A stretch of 64,000 bases of DNA from Psychrobacter sp. GP33 (GTDB lineage Bacteria > Pseudomonadota > Gammaproteobacteria > Pseudomonadales > Moraxellaceae). Below the pieces are notes generated by a model. That model saw only the letters and a list, made by a program, of their open reading frames with translations. It was not told where the DNA came from and did no database searches. The position numbers and the translations under genes are program-made. The stretch lies in assembly GCF_014119005.1 (NCBI RefSeq), contig NZ_JACGYX010000005.1, positions 248,001-312,000 on the forward strand. The letters are read 5' to 3'. Below, piece by piece: positions 8,164 through 18,381 of the stretch; the stretch's first letter is position 1; the number at the start of each line of letters is the position of its first letter.

Positions 8164-9659
8164 TATACCGTCTCCTTGGCGATGGCAGAGTGTTGTAGAT
8201 GATGGTCGGTGTGCTGCTGGAACAAATGCGCGGTGGTGAGCAATTGGCTCTCACACCAATGTTGACCAATCAGTTGTAAACCAACAGGCAAGCCATTAGC
8301 TGTCAAACCGACTGGCTGACTAAGGGCAGGTAAGCCCGCAAGGTTTACCCCAATCGTATACACATCGCCTAGGTACATGGACGCTGGATCTAAGTTTTCG
8401 CTCAGCTTATACGCTGCAGTCGGTACAGTTGGGCTGGCAATCACATCACAATGGGCAAACGCATCGGCGAAGTCTTTAACAATAATACGGCGAATTTTTT
8501 GCGCTTTGGTGTAATAGGCATCGAAGTAACCAGCGGATAGGGCATAAGTACCCATCAAGATACGGCGCTGTACTTCAGGACCGAAGCCTTCAGAGCGTGA
8601 GCGCGTATATAAGTCGGTTAAGTCTTTTGGGTTTTCACAGCGATAGCCAAAGCGTACGCCATCAAAGCGCGATAGATTTGATGATGCTTCAGCAGGGGCA
8701 AGCATGTAATAAGTAGCAAGGGTGATTTCAGGATCGGTAATATTCACTTCTACAATCGTTGCGCCAAGTTCTTCATATTTCTGTAATGCCGCGCGTACCA
8801 ACTCATTGACTTCAGTATTTAATCCTTCACCGAAATATTCTTTTGCCACGCCAATACGCAATCCAGCAAATGGTTTATCATCTGCTTTCGCCACTGCTTC
8901 ATTCATATCTTGAACGTAATCGGGCATATCATATTTAATAGAAGTGGCATCACGTGGGTCATGACCAATCATCGGTTGCAGTAGATAAGCACAGTCTTTA
9001 GCACTACGCCCTAAACTACCTGCTTGGTCAAGGCTTGATGCATAGGCAATCATCCCGAAGCGTGAAATACGTCCATAAGTGGGTTTAATACCGGTTAAAC
9101 CACAAAACGATGCTGGTTGACGAATCGAGCCACCTGTATCACTAGCGGTTGCAACGGGCACAAAGCCAGCGGCGACGGCGGCAGCACTACCACCTGATGA
9201 GCCACCCGGTACGTGCTCAAGATTCCACGGATTTTGCACCGACCCATAATAAGAGCTGCTATTATCAGAGCCCATTGCGAACTCATCCATATTCAGCTTA
9301 CCAAGGCTAATCATGCCTGCTTTATCAATATTGGTAACGATGGTCGCATCATACGGCGAGATAAAGTTATGCAGCATTTTTGAGCCACATGTAGTCAACA
9401 CACCTTGGGTACAAAATATATCTTTATGCGCCATAGGTACACCAAGCAGAGGACGCATATCGCCTTGCGCGCGCATCTCATCTGCTGCTTGCGCTTGGGC
9501 ACGTGCCGTCTCAGAAGTATGGGTGATAAAGCTATTAATCTTGCCATCTAGCGCATCAATACGCTTAATAAAATGGTCAGTCAGTTCAAGGCTGCTAAAT
9601 TGTTTGTCTTGTAAGCCTGTAATCAGCTGCTCGGTACTTAAATGATGTAACTCAGACAT
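8163..9659 (-). CDS. gatA: Asp-tRNA(Asn)/Glu-tRNA(Gln) amidotransferase subunit A
   Basis: GatA is the amidase subunit that releases ammonia from glutamine. The amidase-signature catalytic triad is intact: Lys79 in VPMAHKD, Ser154 in the GGSSGGS loop and Ser178 in DTGGSIRQP. At 498 aa it is slightly longer than usual, owing to a His-rich tail. The gene follows gatC after 67 bp, and that spacer contains a sequence matching the anti-Shine-Dalgarno tail of 16S rRNA (see findings). The GatCAB pathway implies that glutaminyl- or asparaginyl-tRNA is made at least partly by transamidation. Confidence 0.97.
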   Translation of the reverse strand: MSELHHLSTEQLITGLQDKQFSSLELTDHFIKRIDALDGKINSFITHTSETARAQAQAADEMRAQGDMRPLLGVPMAHKDIFCTQGVLTTCGSKMLHNFISPYDATIVTNIDKAGMISLGKLNMDEFAMGSDNSSSYYGSVQNPWNLEHVPGGSSGGSAAAVAAGFVPVATASDTGGSIRQPASFCGLTGIKPTYGRISRFGMIAYASSLDQAGSLGRSAKDCAYLLQPMIGHDPRDATSIKYDMPDYVQDMNEAVAKADDKPFAGLRIGVAKEYFGEGLNTEVNELVRAALQKYEELGATIVEVNITDPEITLATYYMLAPAEASSNLSRFDGVRFGYRCENPKDLTDLYTRSRSEGFGPEVQRRILMGTYALSAGYFDAYYTKAQKIRRIIVKDFADAFAHCDVIASPTVPTAAYKLSENLDPASMYLGDVYTIGVNLAGLPALSQPVGLTANGLPVGLQLIGQHWCESQLLTTAHLFQQHTDHHLQHSAIAKETV

Positions 9660-9726
9660 AAGGGGTCGTCCGTCAAAATGTTAACTGCATAAGATAAGAC
9701 TAAAAGGAGGTGAGATTAGTGATTGG

Positions 9727-10041
9727 TTACTCAATCACTTGCGGTACTAAGTACAAGCCTTGCTCAACCGCTGGTGCCATCGACTGATTACGTTCGCGAT
9801 TAATATCATGTTTGGCGACGTCTGCGCGCAGCTCTTGGCAAGCTTCATGAATATTTGCCAATGGGGTCAGTTCGCTAGTATCTACACCTGCTAAGGTATG
9901 CATCAATTCTAATACCTTGCTGATATCACTGGCATAACTATCAGCCGTATCTATATCGACACCCAATCTGGCTAAATTGGCAACTTCGAGGATTTCTTGA
10001 CGGCTAACACTACTGTCAGTCGTTGACGGTTGTTGTGACAT
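9727..10041 (-). CDS. gatC: Asp-tRNA(Asn)/Glu-tRNA(Gln) amidotransferase subunit C
   Basis: GatC is the small belt-like subunit that wraps around GatA and GatB and stabilises the complex. At 104 aa it is typical for the family. It shows the opening EVANLARLGV, the conserved ISKVLELMHTLAGVDTSELTPLANIHE and the C-terminal Val/Pro-rich end (GLYLVPQVIE). It starts with ATG behind a GGAG site. It is the first gene of the operon and diverges from mreB across a 0.5-kb gap. Confidence 0.95.
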   Translation of the reverse strand: MSQQPSTTDSSVSRQEILEVANLARLGVDIDTADSYASDISKVLELMHTLAGVDTSELTPLANIHEACQELRADVAKHDINRERNQSMAPAVEQGLYLVPQVIE

Positions 10042-10589
10042 AATTTCTCCACTGTAGGACAGTATTTATTAGAATTTGAACTTAGAATGTGGCACAAAAA
10101 TATTCTACAAAGCTAAAGCTGTTTATCAGTTCATAACCACTTTAAAACGATTAATAACTTATTATAAAGCATCTGACCCAAGTTTACAGAGTGCGACGTA
10201 CGATTGCTGCACAAACCGTCAACCTTATAGCAGCCTCAACTTGACATAGCAGTGAAGAGGCACGAGCTGAGCTTTGCTATTTTAATAGGTAAATCAAGTT
10301 CTTAGTAAAATGATGGAATGCTACTCAATTTTACGAGCTTACACTAATAAGCATTTTATGATTAATGGGGACGTTTATAAAAAGTAACGTGGCTTCGCTG
10401 GGTAAAGACCTATGTTTTTGTGCCCTAAGTCGGTATAATTTAGCCCATTTTTAGCATTATCGTTTAGGTTCAATGGGTCAGGCAGGTCGAGTATGGCAAC
10501 GATAAATATAGCGCCATCTTAATCTCTGCTGACGGGTAATGCTCAAATCTCTCATTCGCCTTATGTGCAAGTCGCTGGATACATTAGTC
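10042..10589. other. Divergent intergenic region gatC / mreB
   Basis: About 550 bp hold the promoters of both operons. A TATAAT at 10434-10439, without a good -35, is the best candidate for the mreB side. For gatC only weak boxes were seen. A TTGACA hexamer near 10240 has no matching -10. No RNA gene was recognised. Confidence 0.4.
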
Positions 10590-11621
10590 ATGAACCTATT
10601 TGGATTTTTATCAAATAATATCGCAATCGACCTTGGTACTGCCAATACCCTTATCTTTATTCCCAATAAAGGTATCGTGTTGAACGAACCGACGGTCGTT
10701 GCCCTACGCACTCAGCCAATGCAAAACCCTGTGGTTGCTGCCGTTGGCGTTGATGCCAAGCAAATGCTTGGGCGTACCCCAGCCAATATCACTACCATTC
10801 GACCGTTAAAAGATGGGGTGATTTCTGACTTTGATGTGACTCAGCAGATGCTCAGGCACTTTATTGCTAAAGTAAAAGCCAAGCGTTTTTTAGCGCAGCC
10901 CAAAGTCGTGGTTTGTGTGCCTTACAAGTCAACGATGATTGAGCGCAAAGCCATTCGTGCCGCGGTATTATCGGCAGGGGCAAGTCGAGTGTTGTTATTA
11001 GAAGAACCAATGGCAGCAGCGATTGGCGCAGGCTTGCCGGTTCATGATGCCAGTGGCTCAATGGTGGTTGATATTGGTGGCGGCACGACAGAAATTGCAG
11101 TGATTGCTCTATCCGGTTGTGTGTATGCGCAGTCTATTCGTATCGGCGGCGATATGTTTGATGAGGCGATTATTAGTTATGTGCGCCGTAATCATGGCTG
11201 CGTGATTGGCGAAACCACAGCTGAGCGTGTCAAGCAAGAAGTCGGCACTGCGATTAATGATGAGCGCCAGCAAATAGAAGTGGAAGTTCGCGGACGTAGT
11301 ATTGCAGACGGTATGCCCAAAACATTAATGGTCAATTCTGCGGACATTCATAGTGCATTGCGTGAGCCTTTAAACAGTATTATTAATGCCATTAAATCTG
11401 CATTAGAGGACACGCCACCTGAATTATCGTCAGATATTGCCGAGCGTGGTATTGTCTTAACGGGCGGCGGCGCATTGCTGCGCGACTTGGATACCTTTAT
11501 CTCTAAGGAGACAGGCTTACCGGTGAGCGTTGCTGAAGATCCATTAACGTGCGTCAGTCGCGGTGCTGGTATGGCGCTTAGCTTTATTGATAATAGAACT
11601 CTTAGTACCATTTTTGTTTAA
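10590..11621 (+). CDS. mreB: Rod shape-determining protein MreB
   Basis: MreB is a bacterial actin. It polymerises under the inner membrane and positions the elongation machinery that makes lateral peptidoglycan. The phosphate-1 motif IDLGTANT, the interdomain helix around [16 protein letters not shown], phosphate-2 [13 protein letters not shown] and the adenosine motif [12 protein letters not shown] are present. I place the start at the internal ATG (10590), giving 343 aa that begin [10 protein letters not shown] as in relatives. An upstream ATG at 10539 would add 17 residues not seen in the family. It heads mreB-mreC-mreD. Confidence 0.95.
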   Translation: MNLFGFLSNNIAIDLGTANTLIFIPNKGIVLNEPTVVALRTQPMQNPVVAAVGVDAKQMLGRTPANITTIRPLKDGVISDFDVTQQMLRHFIAKVKAKRFLAQPKVVVCVPYKSTMIERKAIRAAVLSAGASRVLLLEEPMAAAIGAGLPVHDASGSMVVDIGGGTTEIAVIALSGCVYAQSIRIGGDMFDEAIISYVRRNHGCVIGETTAERVKQEVGTAINDERQQIEVEVRGRSIADGMPKTLMVNSADIHSALREPLNSIINAIKSALEDTPPELSSDIAERGIVLTGGGALLRDLDTFISKETGLPVSVAEDPLTCVSRGAGMALSFIDNRTLSTIFV

Positions 11622-11695
11622 AAGGTTGTCTGAATATTAGGCACTATGAACATTATTACTATACGCGCACTGCACATCGACCTATTAGAACCTTT

Positions 11696-12550
11696 ATGAC
11701 GCCAAGTATGTTTGCCCGCCAGCCATTATCTCTGCGTATGATTGCTATCGCCTTAGTGGTGGCGGTGATTGTGATGTGGATGGATTATAAAAACCCCACA
11801 TGGTTTGCGCCTGTTCGTCATATCAGTCAGGCGGCGCTCCAGCCGATTTATGAGTTGTCACTCTTACCCAGTCAAGCAACCCACTGGGCAAGTGGGCGTA
11901 CGGTGTCAAAAGAAGCATTACGTCGCGAAAATGTGCAGCTTAAAGCGCAATTGCTGCATGCCGATGCCAAACTGCAACAGCAAGATTATATCGTGGCAGA
12001 AAACACCCGTTTGCAAGCGATGTTATCGACTACCATTCCTGAACAATTTACCTTACATTTAGCTCAAACGATTGGGACGGATACTAATCCACTTAAACAA
12101 ATTGTGGTGCTGAATAAAGGTGCACAAGACGGGGTGAAAGTTGGGCAAACGGTCATTGATGAGTCAGGTATTCTTGGGCAAATTATCACCGTTTATCCCA
12201 ATACCAGTCGCTTGATGTTAATCACAGACGAGCAGCAGTCGGTAGCAGTGATGGTCAAGCGTACCGGTCAGCGCGGTATCGTCACTGGTAAAGGAATACC
12301 AACGGCTTTAAGGCTCAACTATGTGTTTAAAAGCTCAGATATACGTGTGGGTGATGAGCTGATATCGTCAGGGCTTGGCGGACGTATGCCGGCGGGCTAC
12401 CAAATTGGACGTATTGCTCGGGTTAAAGACACCCAAGCGGACAATTTTAGAACCATCGAGGTGACGCCAGCGGCTAACTTTATGAATAATGCCTACGTGC
12501 TGATTTTACAACCTAAGCCAGTAGCAGCTACTGATCAAGTAACTGAATAA
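11696..12550 (+). CDS. mreC: Rod shape-determining protein MreC
   Basis: MreC is a bitopic periplasmic scaffold of the elongasome that links MreB to PBP2/RodA. The 284-aa protein has an N-terminal membrane segment (about 15-30, MIAIALVVAVIVMW), a coiled coil (about 70-105, rich in Glu, Gln and Leu) and the beta-barrel domain with VVLNKGAQDGVKVGQTVID and GLGGRMPAGYQIG. It lies 74 bp after mreB. ATG at 11696 is used here, and the ATG at 11708 is an alternative. Confidence 0.93.
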   Translation: MTPSMFARQPLSLRMIAIALVVAVIVMWMDYKNPTWFAPVRHISQAALQPIYELSLLPSQATHWASGRTVSKEALRRENVQLKAQLLHADAKLQQQDYIVAENTRLQAMLSTTIPEQFTLHLAQTIGTDTNPLKQIVVLNKGAQDGVKVGQTVIDESGILGQIITVYPNTSRLMLITDEQQSVAVMVKRTGQRGIVTGKGIPTALRLNYVFKSSDIRVGDELISSGLGGRMPAGYQIGRIARVKDTQADNFRTIEVTPAANFMNNAYVLILQPKPVAATDQVTE

Positions 12551-12661
12551 ATTCCTAGCTCGGTTACGAGGTAAACATCCACTACGATAGCTGCTACATT
12601 ATCTTTGTCCAAGCAAGTAATTAAAGCAAGCCGTTAAAGCACATTGTTAAGGCACATAGTT

Positions 12662-13144
12662 ATGGCGCATGCTCACTCTGAGTACAGCACTGATTTTTTA
12701 TTCAGCGTTATTTTTCTAAGTTTTATCATCGCTTCATCGCTTAGTGTTTATCCACTCAGTCCTAGCGTTGCGATGCTGCGCCCCATGCTGATGGTAATGG
12801 TACTGATTTTTTGGCTGATATTTCAAGCCCGCTATGTTGGACTAAAGACGGCATTTGCTATTGGTATTATTATTGACTTGTTGATGGACAGCCGCTTGGG
12901 TCTGCATACCTTTGCAGCAGTGATGGTGGTATTGGTTATGAACCTAATGAGCAGGCAGCTAAAGTCATTAGCAATAGGGACAGCGTGGTTGATGGCGGCA
13001 GTAGGACTGTTGAGTTATCAGCTCTGCCTATGGTTGTTACTGCCGATGCTGCAAAATACTGCGGCAACTCCATCAGCGTTGCCCTTGCTGGTGAGTATAG
13101 TCAGCTGGCCACTAGTACTGCTGCTGTTGCGTCGTTTTCGCTGA
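12662..13144 (+). CDS. mreD: Rod shape-determining protein MreD
   Basis: MreD is a small integral membrane partner of MreC. The 160-aa product is hydrophobic with about five membrane segments and the family-like stretch YVGLKTAFAIGIIIDLLMD, followed by SRLGLHTFAAV. I prefer the ATG at 12662 (AAGG about 10 nt upstream) to a TTG at 12644. It completes mreBCD, and the next gene, maf, is often found in the same cluster. Confidence 0.9.
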   Translation: MAHAHSEYSTDFLFSVIFLSFIIASSLSVYPLSPSVAMLRPMLMVMVLIFWLIFQARYVGLKTAFAIGIIIDLLMDSRLGLHTFAAVMVVLVMNLMSRQLKSLAIGTAWLMAAVGLLSYQLCLWLLLPMLQNTAATPSALPLLVSIVSWPLVLLLLRRFR

Positions 13145-13290
13145 TTAGCTCACCATCAATTAAACATTTTGCTTTTAGAAGCTTTTTATCATTAACATGT
13201 AAGTCACTATCTTATTAAGATATTTATTAACTGATAAATCACCCTTTTAACTGTTGTATTATTTACCAAACAAGATAAAAGAGAGTCATT

Positions 13291-14025
13291 ATGGATATCC
13301 TACTGGCTTCTGGTTCACCGCGCCGCCGCGAACTCTTGACCAGCGCCCAGCTCGATTTCACTATCATGAGCGTTGATATCGATGAAACGCCCCATCAACA
13401 TGAAAGTCCCCAAGATTATATCCAGCGGATGGTAGTAACCAAAGCTGAGGCAACCGTTTCTCAATTACAGGCAGAGTGGGGCAGCTCTCAATCAAAGCCT
13501 TGTCTATCGTTAGATACCCATTATTCACCGCTACTTATCTTGACCGCGGACACCATTGGTGTACTACCAGATGGCAAAACCGTTTTGGTCAAGCCCACAG
13601 ATCGCGAACACGCCTACAGCATGTGGCAGCAAATGTCTGACAGCACGCATCAAGTATGGACAGCAGTACAAGCAACTGTGCTGGCTAGATGTAGTGTTGA
13701 TAACGATAATGAATATACTAATGATAACGGTGTTGATAAGGGCGCATTGCCAATCATCTGGCAACAACATATTATTGAACGTACCGATGTTACCTTTGTA
13801 CCACTAACCACAGAGATGATGGCAGCATATTGGAATACTGGTGAACCTGCTGATAAAGCAGGCGGTTATGGTATTCAAGGTTTAGCAGCAGCATGGGTAA
13901 CGCGCATTAATGGCAGCTATACCAATGTTGTTGGTCTACCCTTAGCGCAAACCTTAGCCTTAGTACAACACGCTCACCACGAGTGTGAGAGTATACTGAA
14001 CGCCTTAAGCTGTGCAGATACATAA
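13291..14025 (+). CDS. maf: Maf-family nucleotide pyrophosphatase (dTTP/UTP type)
   Basis: Maf proteins hydrolyse non-canonical or excess nucleoside triphosphates to monophosphates. The mreBCD-linked members usually act on dTTP and UTP. The N-terminal SGSPRRRELL motif, the catalytic Asp in LTADTIG (Asp87) and the GYGIQGLAA C-terminal motif are intact. The protein is 244 aa against roughly 190-200 in typical relatives. The extra length is two inserts, near residues 59-81 and 133-157, the second rich in Asn and Asp. An AGAGAG site precedes the ATG. Confidence 0.9.
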   Translation: MDILLASGSPRRRELLTSAQLDFTIMSVDIDETPHQHESPQDYIQRMVVTKAEATVSQLQAEWGSSQSKPCLSLDTHYSPLLILTADTIGVLPDGKTVLVKPTDREHAYSMWQQMSDSTHQVWTAVQATVLARCSVDNDNEYTNDNGVDKGALPIIWQQHIIERTDVTFVPLTTEMMAAYWNTGEPADKAGGYGIQGLAAAWVTRINGSYTNVVGLPLAQTLALVQHAHHECESILNALSCADT

Positions 14026-14228
14026 TGTCACAGCAGGATAGTAAGTACAGTTATGGCGCGTTTGCTACACTAAGCTGCACTTATGACTGCTATTATGTTA
14101 CTAGTATCAATCGTTAAATATAATGGTAGCTCGGTAAAATAATGCGTTAAGTAATACACAGTCATACCGTAAAGAAACCCCTTTAATAGCACCTATATTG
14201 ATAAAACTATAACAAGAGAAGAAGCACT

Positions 14229-15854
14229 ATGTCTGAAGAGCTGCTGATTAATGTCAGTCCGATGGAATCCCGTGTGGCAGTTTTAGATAATGGTGTATTG
14301 GGCGAGATTTATATTGAGCGCCACCATAAACTGGGCTTGGTAGGTAATATCTATTTGGGTACCGTGGTACGTGTGCTGCCGGGTATGCAGGCAGCGTTCG
14401 TTGATATTGGACAATCGCGCACCGCATTTTTACATGTTAATGACATGCAGCGTGAACCGCGTCCTGTGGTCAATAAAAAGGCAAAATTTGTAAACATCAC
14501 AGCAGAAACAGACATCACAGAGGAAACGGCAGCTGTTATCTTGGATACCGACCTAGCTGTAACTCCGCCCGTCGTGAGTGCTCAAACTACTGATGTTGTC
14601 ACGACGATTAGCACCGTAACGACCTCAGGTAAAAGTTTAATTCAGCACAGACTTCATGAAAGTCAGCGCATTCTTGTCCAAGTCACCAAAGATCAGTTGG
14701 GTAGTAAGGGCGCACGTCTTACTACCAATATCTCTTTGCCATCCCGTTATCTGGTCTACTTACCGTCAAGCGACCATATTGGTATCTCACAGCGGATTGA
14801 TGGGGATGAAGAACGCACCCGCTTAAAGACTGAACTGACGAGCCTCATGCAGACTGTCAACTTAAAAGGCGGATTAATTGCCCGAACGGCGGCTGAGCGC
14901 GTACCGGTAGATAAGCTTGAAGAGGACATCTATTATCTTGTGCAACTGTGGCGTACTATCTGCGCCCGCCGTCAAGAAATAAATCACCAAAGAAGCTCGG
15001 AGCTCATTTACCAAGAGTTGTCCTTGCCCTTACGCTCTATTCGCGACTTGGTTCATGGTAATACTGAAAAGGTTATTATTGATAATGAAAAAATCTATAC
15101 TGAAGTAAGAGCGTTTGCCAAAGAGTTTGTGCCTTTTGTCTATGATCGGATTGTCCATTATACCGCTGAGCCTGCCTTGTTCGATGTGCACCGCGTTGAA
15201 GACGATTTAAGTGATGCACTAAAGCGCCGAGTGGATCTCAAATCTGGTGGTTATTTAATCATTGATCAAACCGAAGCTATGACCACTATTGATGTCAATA
15301 CCGGCTCTTTCGTCGGTGGTCGCTCCTTAGAAGACACTGTTTATAAGACCAACTTAGAAGCCACTCATGCGATAGCGCGTCAGCTACGACTGCGTAATCT
15401 AGGCGGGATTATCATTCTAGATTTTATTGATATGTTAGAGCAACCGCATAAAGATGATGTTTTAGAAAGTCTGCAAGCACAATTAGCCCAAGATTACGCC
15501 AAGTCTAATATTACTCAAGTGAGTGAGCTGGGCTTGGTTGAGATGACCCGTAAGCGTACCCGCGAATCGCTGGGGCAGCAATTATGTGAGCCGTGCTCTA
15601 CCTGTCAAGGTCGCGGTTTTGTCAAAACAGCGGAAACCGTCTGCTTTGAAATATTCCGTGAAATCATGCGCTGTGCCCGTACTTATAATTCGCCTAAAAA
15701 ATTCACGGTCGTGGCTCATGCCGCGGTCATTGACTTGTTACTCACCTCGGAAGCGGATACCGTCGCCGATTTAGAGTATCTGTTAGGTCGAGTGATTACC
15801 TTTGAAGTTGAAAGTTTATATACCCAAGAGCAATACGATATTGTGTTAGATTAA
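14229..15854 (+). CDS. rng: Ribonuclease G
   Basis: RNase G is an RNase E-family endoribonuclease that matures the 5' end of 16S rRNA and decays some mRNAs. The S1-like start (LLINVSPMESRVAVLDNG), catalytic Mg-binding Asp residues in DVNTGSFVG and ILDFIDM, and the Zn-link CEPCSTCQGRG are present. It lacks the long RNase E C-terminal scaffold. At 541 aa it exceeds the usual 485-490, mostly through a Thr/Val/Asp-rich insert at about residues 80-137 inside the S1 domain. It is the last gene of the mre-maf-rng cluster. Confidence 0.95.
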   Translation: MSEELLINVSPMESRVAVLDNGVLGEIYIERHHKLGLVGNIYLGTVVRVLPGMQAAFVDIGQSRTAFLHVNDMQREPRPVVNKKAKFVNITAETDITEETAAVILDTDLAVTPPVVSAQTTDVVTTISTVTTSGKSLIQHRLHESQRILVQVTKDQLGSKGARLTTNISLPSRYLVYLPSSDHIGISQRIDGDEERTRLKTELTSLMQTVNLKGGLIARTAAERVPVDKLEEDIYYLVQLWRTICARRQEINHQRSSELIYQELSLPLRSIRDLVHGNTEKVIIDNEKIYTEVRAFAKEFVPFVYDRIVHYTAEPALFDVHRVEDDLSDALKRRVDLKSGGYLIIDQTEAMTTIDVNTGSFVGGRSLEDTVYKTNLEATHAIARQLRLRNLGGIIILDFIDMLEQPHKDDVLESLQAQLAQDYAKSNITQVSELGLVEMTRKRTRESLGQQLCEPCSTCQGRGFVKTAETVCFEIFREIMRCARTYNSPKKFTVVAHAAVIDLLLTSEADTVADLEYLLGRVITFEVESLYTQEQYDIVLD

Positions 15855-16406
15855 AAACAGTGCTAAGGCGCCCAGCGATTAAACGGAGCAAATTATAAAT
15901 GGACACTATTTCGTATTTATCACATATTTTCTCATAGGTATCAAAGTCAGCTGGAGTAGGGCAACGTTAATAAAGCATTGTTGATTTATCTATAATACAT
16001 GATGCCAACCTATTTATAGTATCCTGCTTCAGACATAGTTAAACTGTGATTACCGCTCCTACCTATTATGAGCCATCGTTCTGCCCTGATATTAGCCTTG
16101 CAATCAGCGAAATGTTATGTATAATATACCCTACTGAATTATAAGCGCGCGGTACAACCGTTAGCGCTATGACAGCTAGAGCATCGTTTCTGGCACTATT
16201 TCATTATGCTTCTGCTGACATCCATATAAATACGGAAGGTCTGCGGGGCTTTAAATTATTTCGCTTTTAGTACGCTGCTGGTTCTCCTAGAGAATAGATT
16301 CTGATAAAGAATAGAAGCCACTTGAAGTGAATCTTTAACCAAACGGCTTTTAGTCATCATATTGCACTGCAAAGATGGCAAAAGCACATATTAGGAGCTT
16401 GCTGGC
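15855..16406 (+). other. Leader region of the S10 ribosomal operon
   Basis: This 552-bp gap contains the S10 promoter (16098-16125) and a predicted untranslated leader of about 275 nt before rpsJ. The leader has several short inverted repeats. L4 autoregulates such leaders in enterobacteria, but I cannot assign that structure here. No reading frame of note was seen. Confidence 0.5.
16098..16125 (+). promoter_or_regulatory. S10 operon promoter
   Basis: TTGCAA (16098-16103), a 16-bp spacer and a perfect TATAAT (16120-16125) predict transcription from about 16132. The same TTGCAA-N16 layout is used by the tRNA-Pro promoter. Confidence 0.65.
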
Positions 16407-16718
16407 ATGGCTAACCAGAGAATCCGTATCCGTCTTAAGTCTTTTGATCATCGCTTAATTGATCAGTCAGCACAAGAGATCGTTGATACAGCAAAGCGCA
16501 CCGGTGCGCAAGTTTGTGGTCCTGTACCGTTGCCGACTCGTATTGAGCGTTTCAACGTCCTAACCTCACCACACGTCAATAAAGACGCTCGTGACCAGTA
16601 CGAAATCCGTACTCACAAGCGCATGGTTGATATCGTTCAGCCTACTGACAAAACTGTGGACGCGTTAATGAAGTTAGATTTAGCGGCGGGTGTTGACGTT
16701 CAAATTGCTTTGGGTTAA
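16407..16718 (+). CDS. rpsJ: 30S ribosomal protein S10
   Basis: S10 (uS10) is a protein of the 30S head and also the NusE antitermination factor. The 103-aa product opens with [17 protein letters not shown] and contains [19 protein letters not shown] followed by the RTHKRMVDI region, all standard for the family. The ATG follows an AGGAG site, though at long spacing. It heads the S10 operon rpsJ-rplC-rplD-rplW-rplB-rpsS-rplV-rpsC-rplP-rpmC-rpsQ. Confidence 0.98.
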   Translation: MANQRIRIRLKSFDHRLIDQSAQEIVDTAKRTGAQVCGPVPLPTRIERFNVLTSPHVNKDARDQYEIRTHKRMVDIVQPTDKTVDALMKLDLAAGVDVQIALG

Positions 16719-16767
16719 TGCACATTAAACACCCAAACCATTAATAGAAGATATAAAGAGGTTTAAA

Positions 16768-17406
16768 ATGGCGATTGGTTTAGTCGGTAAAAAATGCGGC
16801 ATGACCCGTGTCTTCACTGAAGCAGGCGCATCTATCCCTGTAACAGTAGTTGAGATCAGTGCGAACCGCATTACTCAAGTAAAAAATACTGATGTAGATG
16901 GCTATCAAGCCATTCAAGTTACCACAGGTACCCGTCGTGACAGCCGCGTAACAGCCGCACAAAAAGGTCACTTCGCTAAAGCTGGCGTTGCAGCTGGTCG
17001 TGGTGTTTGGGAATTTCGTGCCAATGATAGCGATCTTGAAGGTCGTGAAATTGGCGGTGAGATCCTAGCTGACTTGTTCGAACAAGGTCAGATGGTTGAT
17101 GTCACAGGTAATAGTAAAGGTAAAGGCTTTCAAGGCGGCGTAAAGCGTCACAACTTTAGCATGCAAGATGCCACCCATGGTAACTCAGTATCTCACCGTG
17201 CCATTGGTTCGACTGGTCAGAATCAGTCACCAGGTAAAGTCTTCAAAGGCAAAAAAATGCCTGGTCAGATGGGTAACAAACGCGTTACCGTTCAAGGCCT
17301 AGAAGTGATATCGGTTGATGTTGAAAAAGGGTTAATTGTCATCAAGGGTGCTATCCCAGGTGCCACCGGTGGCGATGTCATCGTACGTCCGTCAGTCAAA
17401 GCCTAA
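16768..17406 (+). CDS. rplC: 50S ribosomal protein L3
   Basis: L3 (uL3) binds near the 3' end of 23S rRNA and initiates 50S assembly. Its extended loop reaches the peptidyl-transferase centre. The 212-aa protein begins [16 protein letters not shown] and contains [17 protein letters not shown] and [20 protein letters not shown]. The Gln in that last region is the residue that is methylated in E. coli L3. It lies 49 bp after rpsJ and has an AGAGG ribosome site. Confidence 0.98.
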   Translation: MAIGLVGKKCGMTRVFTEAGASIPVTVVEISANRITQVKNTDVDGYQAIQVTTGTRRDSRVTAAQKGHFAKAGVAAGRGVWEFRANDSDLEGREIGGEILADLFEQGQMVDVTGNSKGKGFQGGVKRHNFSMQDATHGNSVSHRAIGSTGQNQSPGKVFKGKKMPGQMGNKRVTVQGLEVISVDVEKGLIVIKGAIPGATGGDVIVRPSVKA

Positions 17407-17420
17407 GCAAGGGGATTAAC

Positions 17421-18023
17421 GTGGATTTAAAAACAGTTACAGGGGCGGCAGTTGAGCTTTCTGATACGGCTTTCGGTCGTGAATTCAACGAAGCGCTAGT
17501 GCATCAGGTTGTCACCGCATATCTTGCTGGTGCTCGCCAAGGTACACGTGCACAAAAAACCCGTGCCGAAGTTTCTGGCGGTGGCATTAAGCCATGGCGC
17601 CAAAAAGGTACTGGTCGCGCTCGTGCAGGTTCTATTCGTAGCCCAATCTGGCGTGGGGGCGGACGTGCATTTGCCGCGAAACCACAAGATTGGTCACAAA
17701 AAGTTAACCGTAAAATGTATCGCGGTGCTATGCAGTGCATTCTAGCCGAATTGATTCGCCAAGAGCGTTTAATTTTGGTTGAAGAATTGACCATTTCTGC
17801 ACCTAAGACTAAAGAGCTGATTGCGAAGTTAAGTGAATTGAATGCACCACGTGCATTGATCATCACCAAAGAAGTTGATGAGAATTTATACTTAGCGGCA
17901 CGCAACATTCCACATGTCAATGTACTTGATACAAGTGAAGTGGATCCAGTGAGCTTGATTGCTTTTGATAAAGTAATCATGTCAGTTGAAGCTGCGAAAC
18001 AATTTGAGGAAGCACTAGCATGA
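17421..18023 (+). CDS. rplD: 50S ribosomal protein L4
   Basis: L4 (uL4) lines the peptide exit tunnel. In enterobacteria it also represses its own operon by binding the S10 leader. The 200-aa protein starts at GTG behind AGGGG and shows the tunnel-loop region [15 protein letters not shown] followed by [15 protein letters not shown]. Its last codons overlap the rplW start (ATGA), so the two are translationally coupled. Confidence 0.98.
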   Translation: MDLKTVTGAAVELSDTAFGREFNEALVHQVVTAYLAGARQGTRAQKTRAEVSGGGIKPWRQKGTGRARAGSIRSPIWRGGGRAFAAKPQDWSQKVNRKMYRGAMQCILAELIRQERLILVEELTISAPKTKELIAKLSELNAPRALIITKEVDENLYLAARNIPHVNVLDTSEVDPVSLIAFDKVIMSVEAAKQFEEALA

Positions 18024-18370
18024 ACAACGCAAGACTTTATCAGGTCTTAAGAGGACCTGTATTCTCAGAAAAATCTCAAATGCTTGGTGATTCACTTGGC
18101 GTGCAGGTATTTAAAATTGACTCTAATGCTACTAAGCTTGAAGTCAAAAAAGCAGTTGAGCTGATGTTTGAAGGTGTTGAAGTTTTAAAAGTAAACACTT
18201 TGAATGTTAAAGGTAAGACAAAGCGTTTTGGTAAAAACATCGGCCGTCGTAATGACTACAAAAAAGCCTATGTCACCTTAAAAGCTGGTCACGATGTACA
18301 AATGGCTGATGCTGGTGAAGAGGTCGCGAATACGACTGCTTCTACTAGTGAAACAGCGAACAACGAATAA
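18020..18370 (+). CDS. rplW: 50S ribosomal protein L23
   Basis: L23 (uL23) sits at the tunnel exit and docks trigger factor and SRP. The conserved body ([42 protein letters not shown]) ends near residue 92. A Thr/Ala/Glu/Asn-rich acidic tail of about 24 residues follows, making the protein 116 aa instead of about 95-100. That tail would project near the ribosome surface at the exit site. The start overlaps rplD by 4 bp. Confidence 0.97.
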   Translation: MNNARLYQVLRGPVFSEKSQMLGDSLGVQVFKIDSNATKLEVKKAVELMFEGVEVLKVNTLNVKGKTKRFGKNIGRRNDYKKAYVTLKAGHDVQMADAGEEVANTTASTSETANNE

Positions 18371-18381
18371 GGATAACACTC

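Noticed and set aside
14100..14228. TATAAT at 14119-14124 as an rng promoter
   Set aside because: No acceptable -35 at 15-18 bp; I did not consider it strong enough to list.
17504..17980. 158-residue frame antisense to rplD
   Set aside because: A shadow of a strongly conserved ribosomal gene; its composition is explained by the opposite strand.
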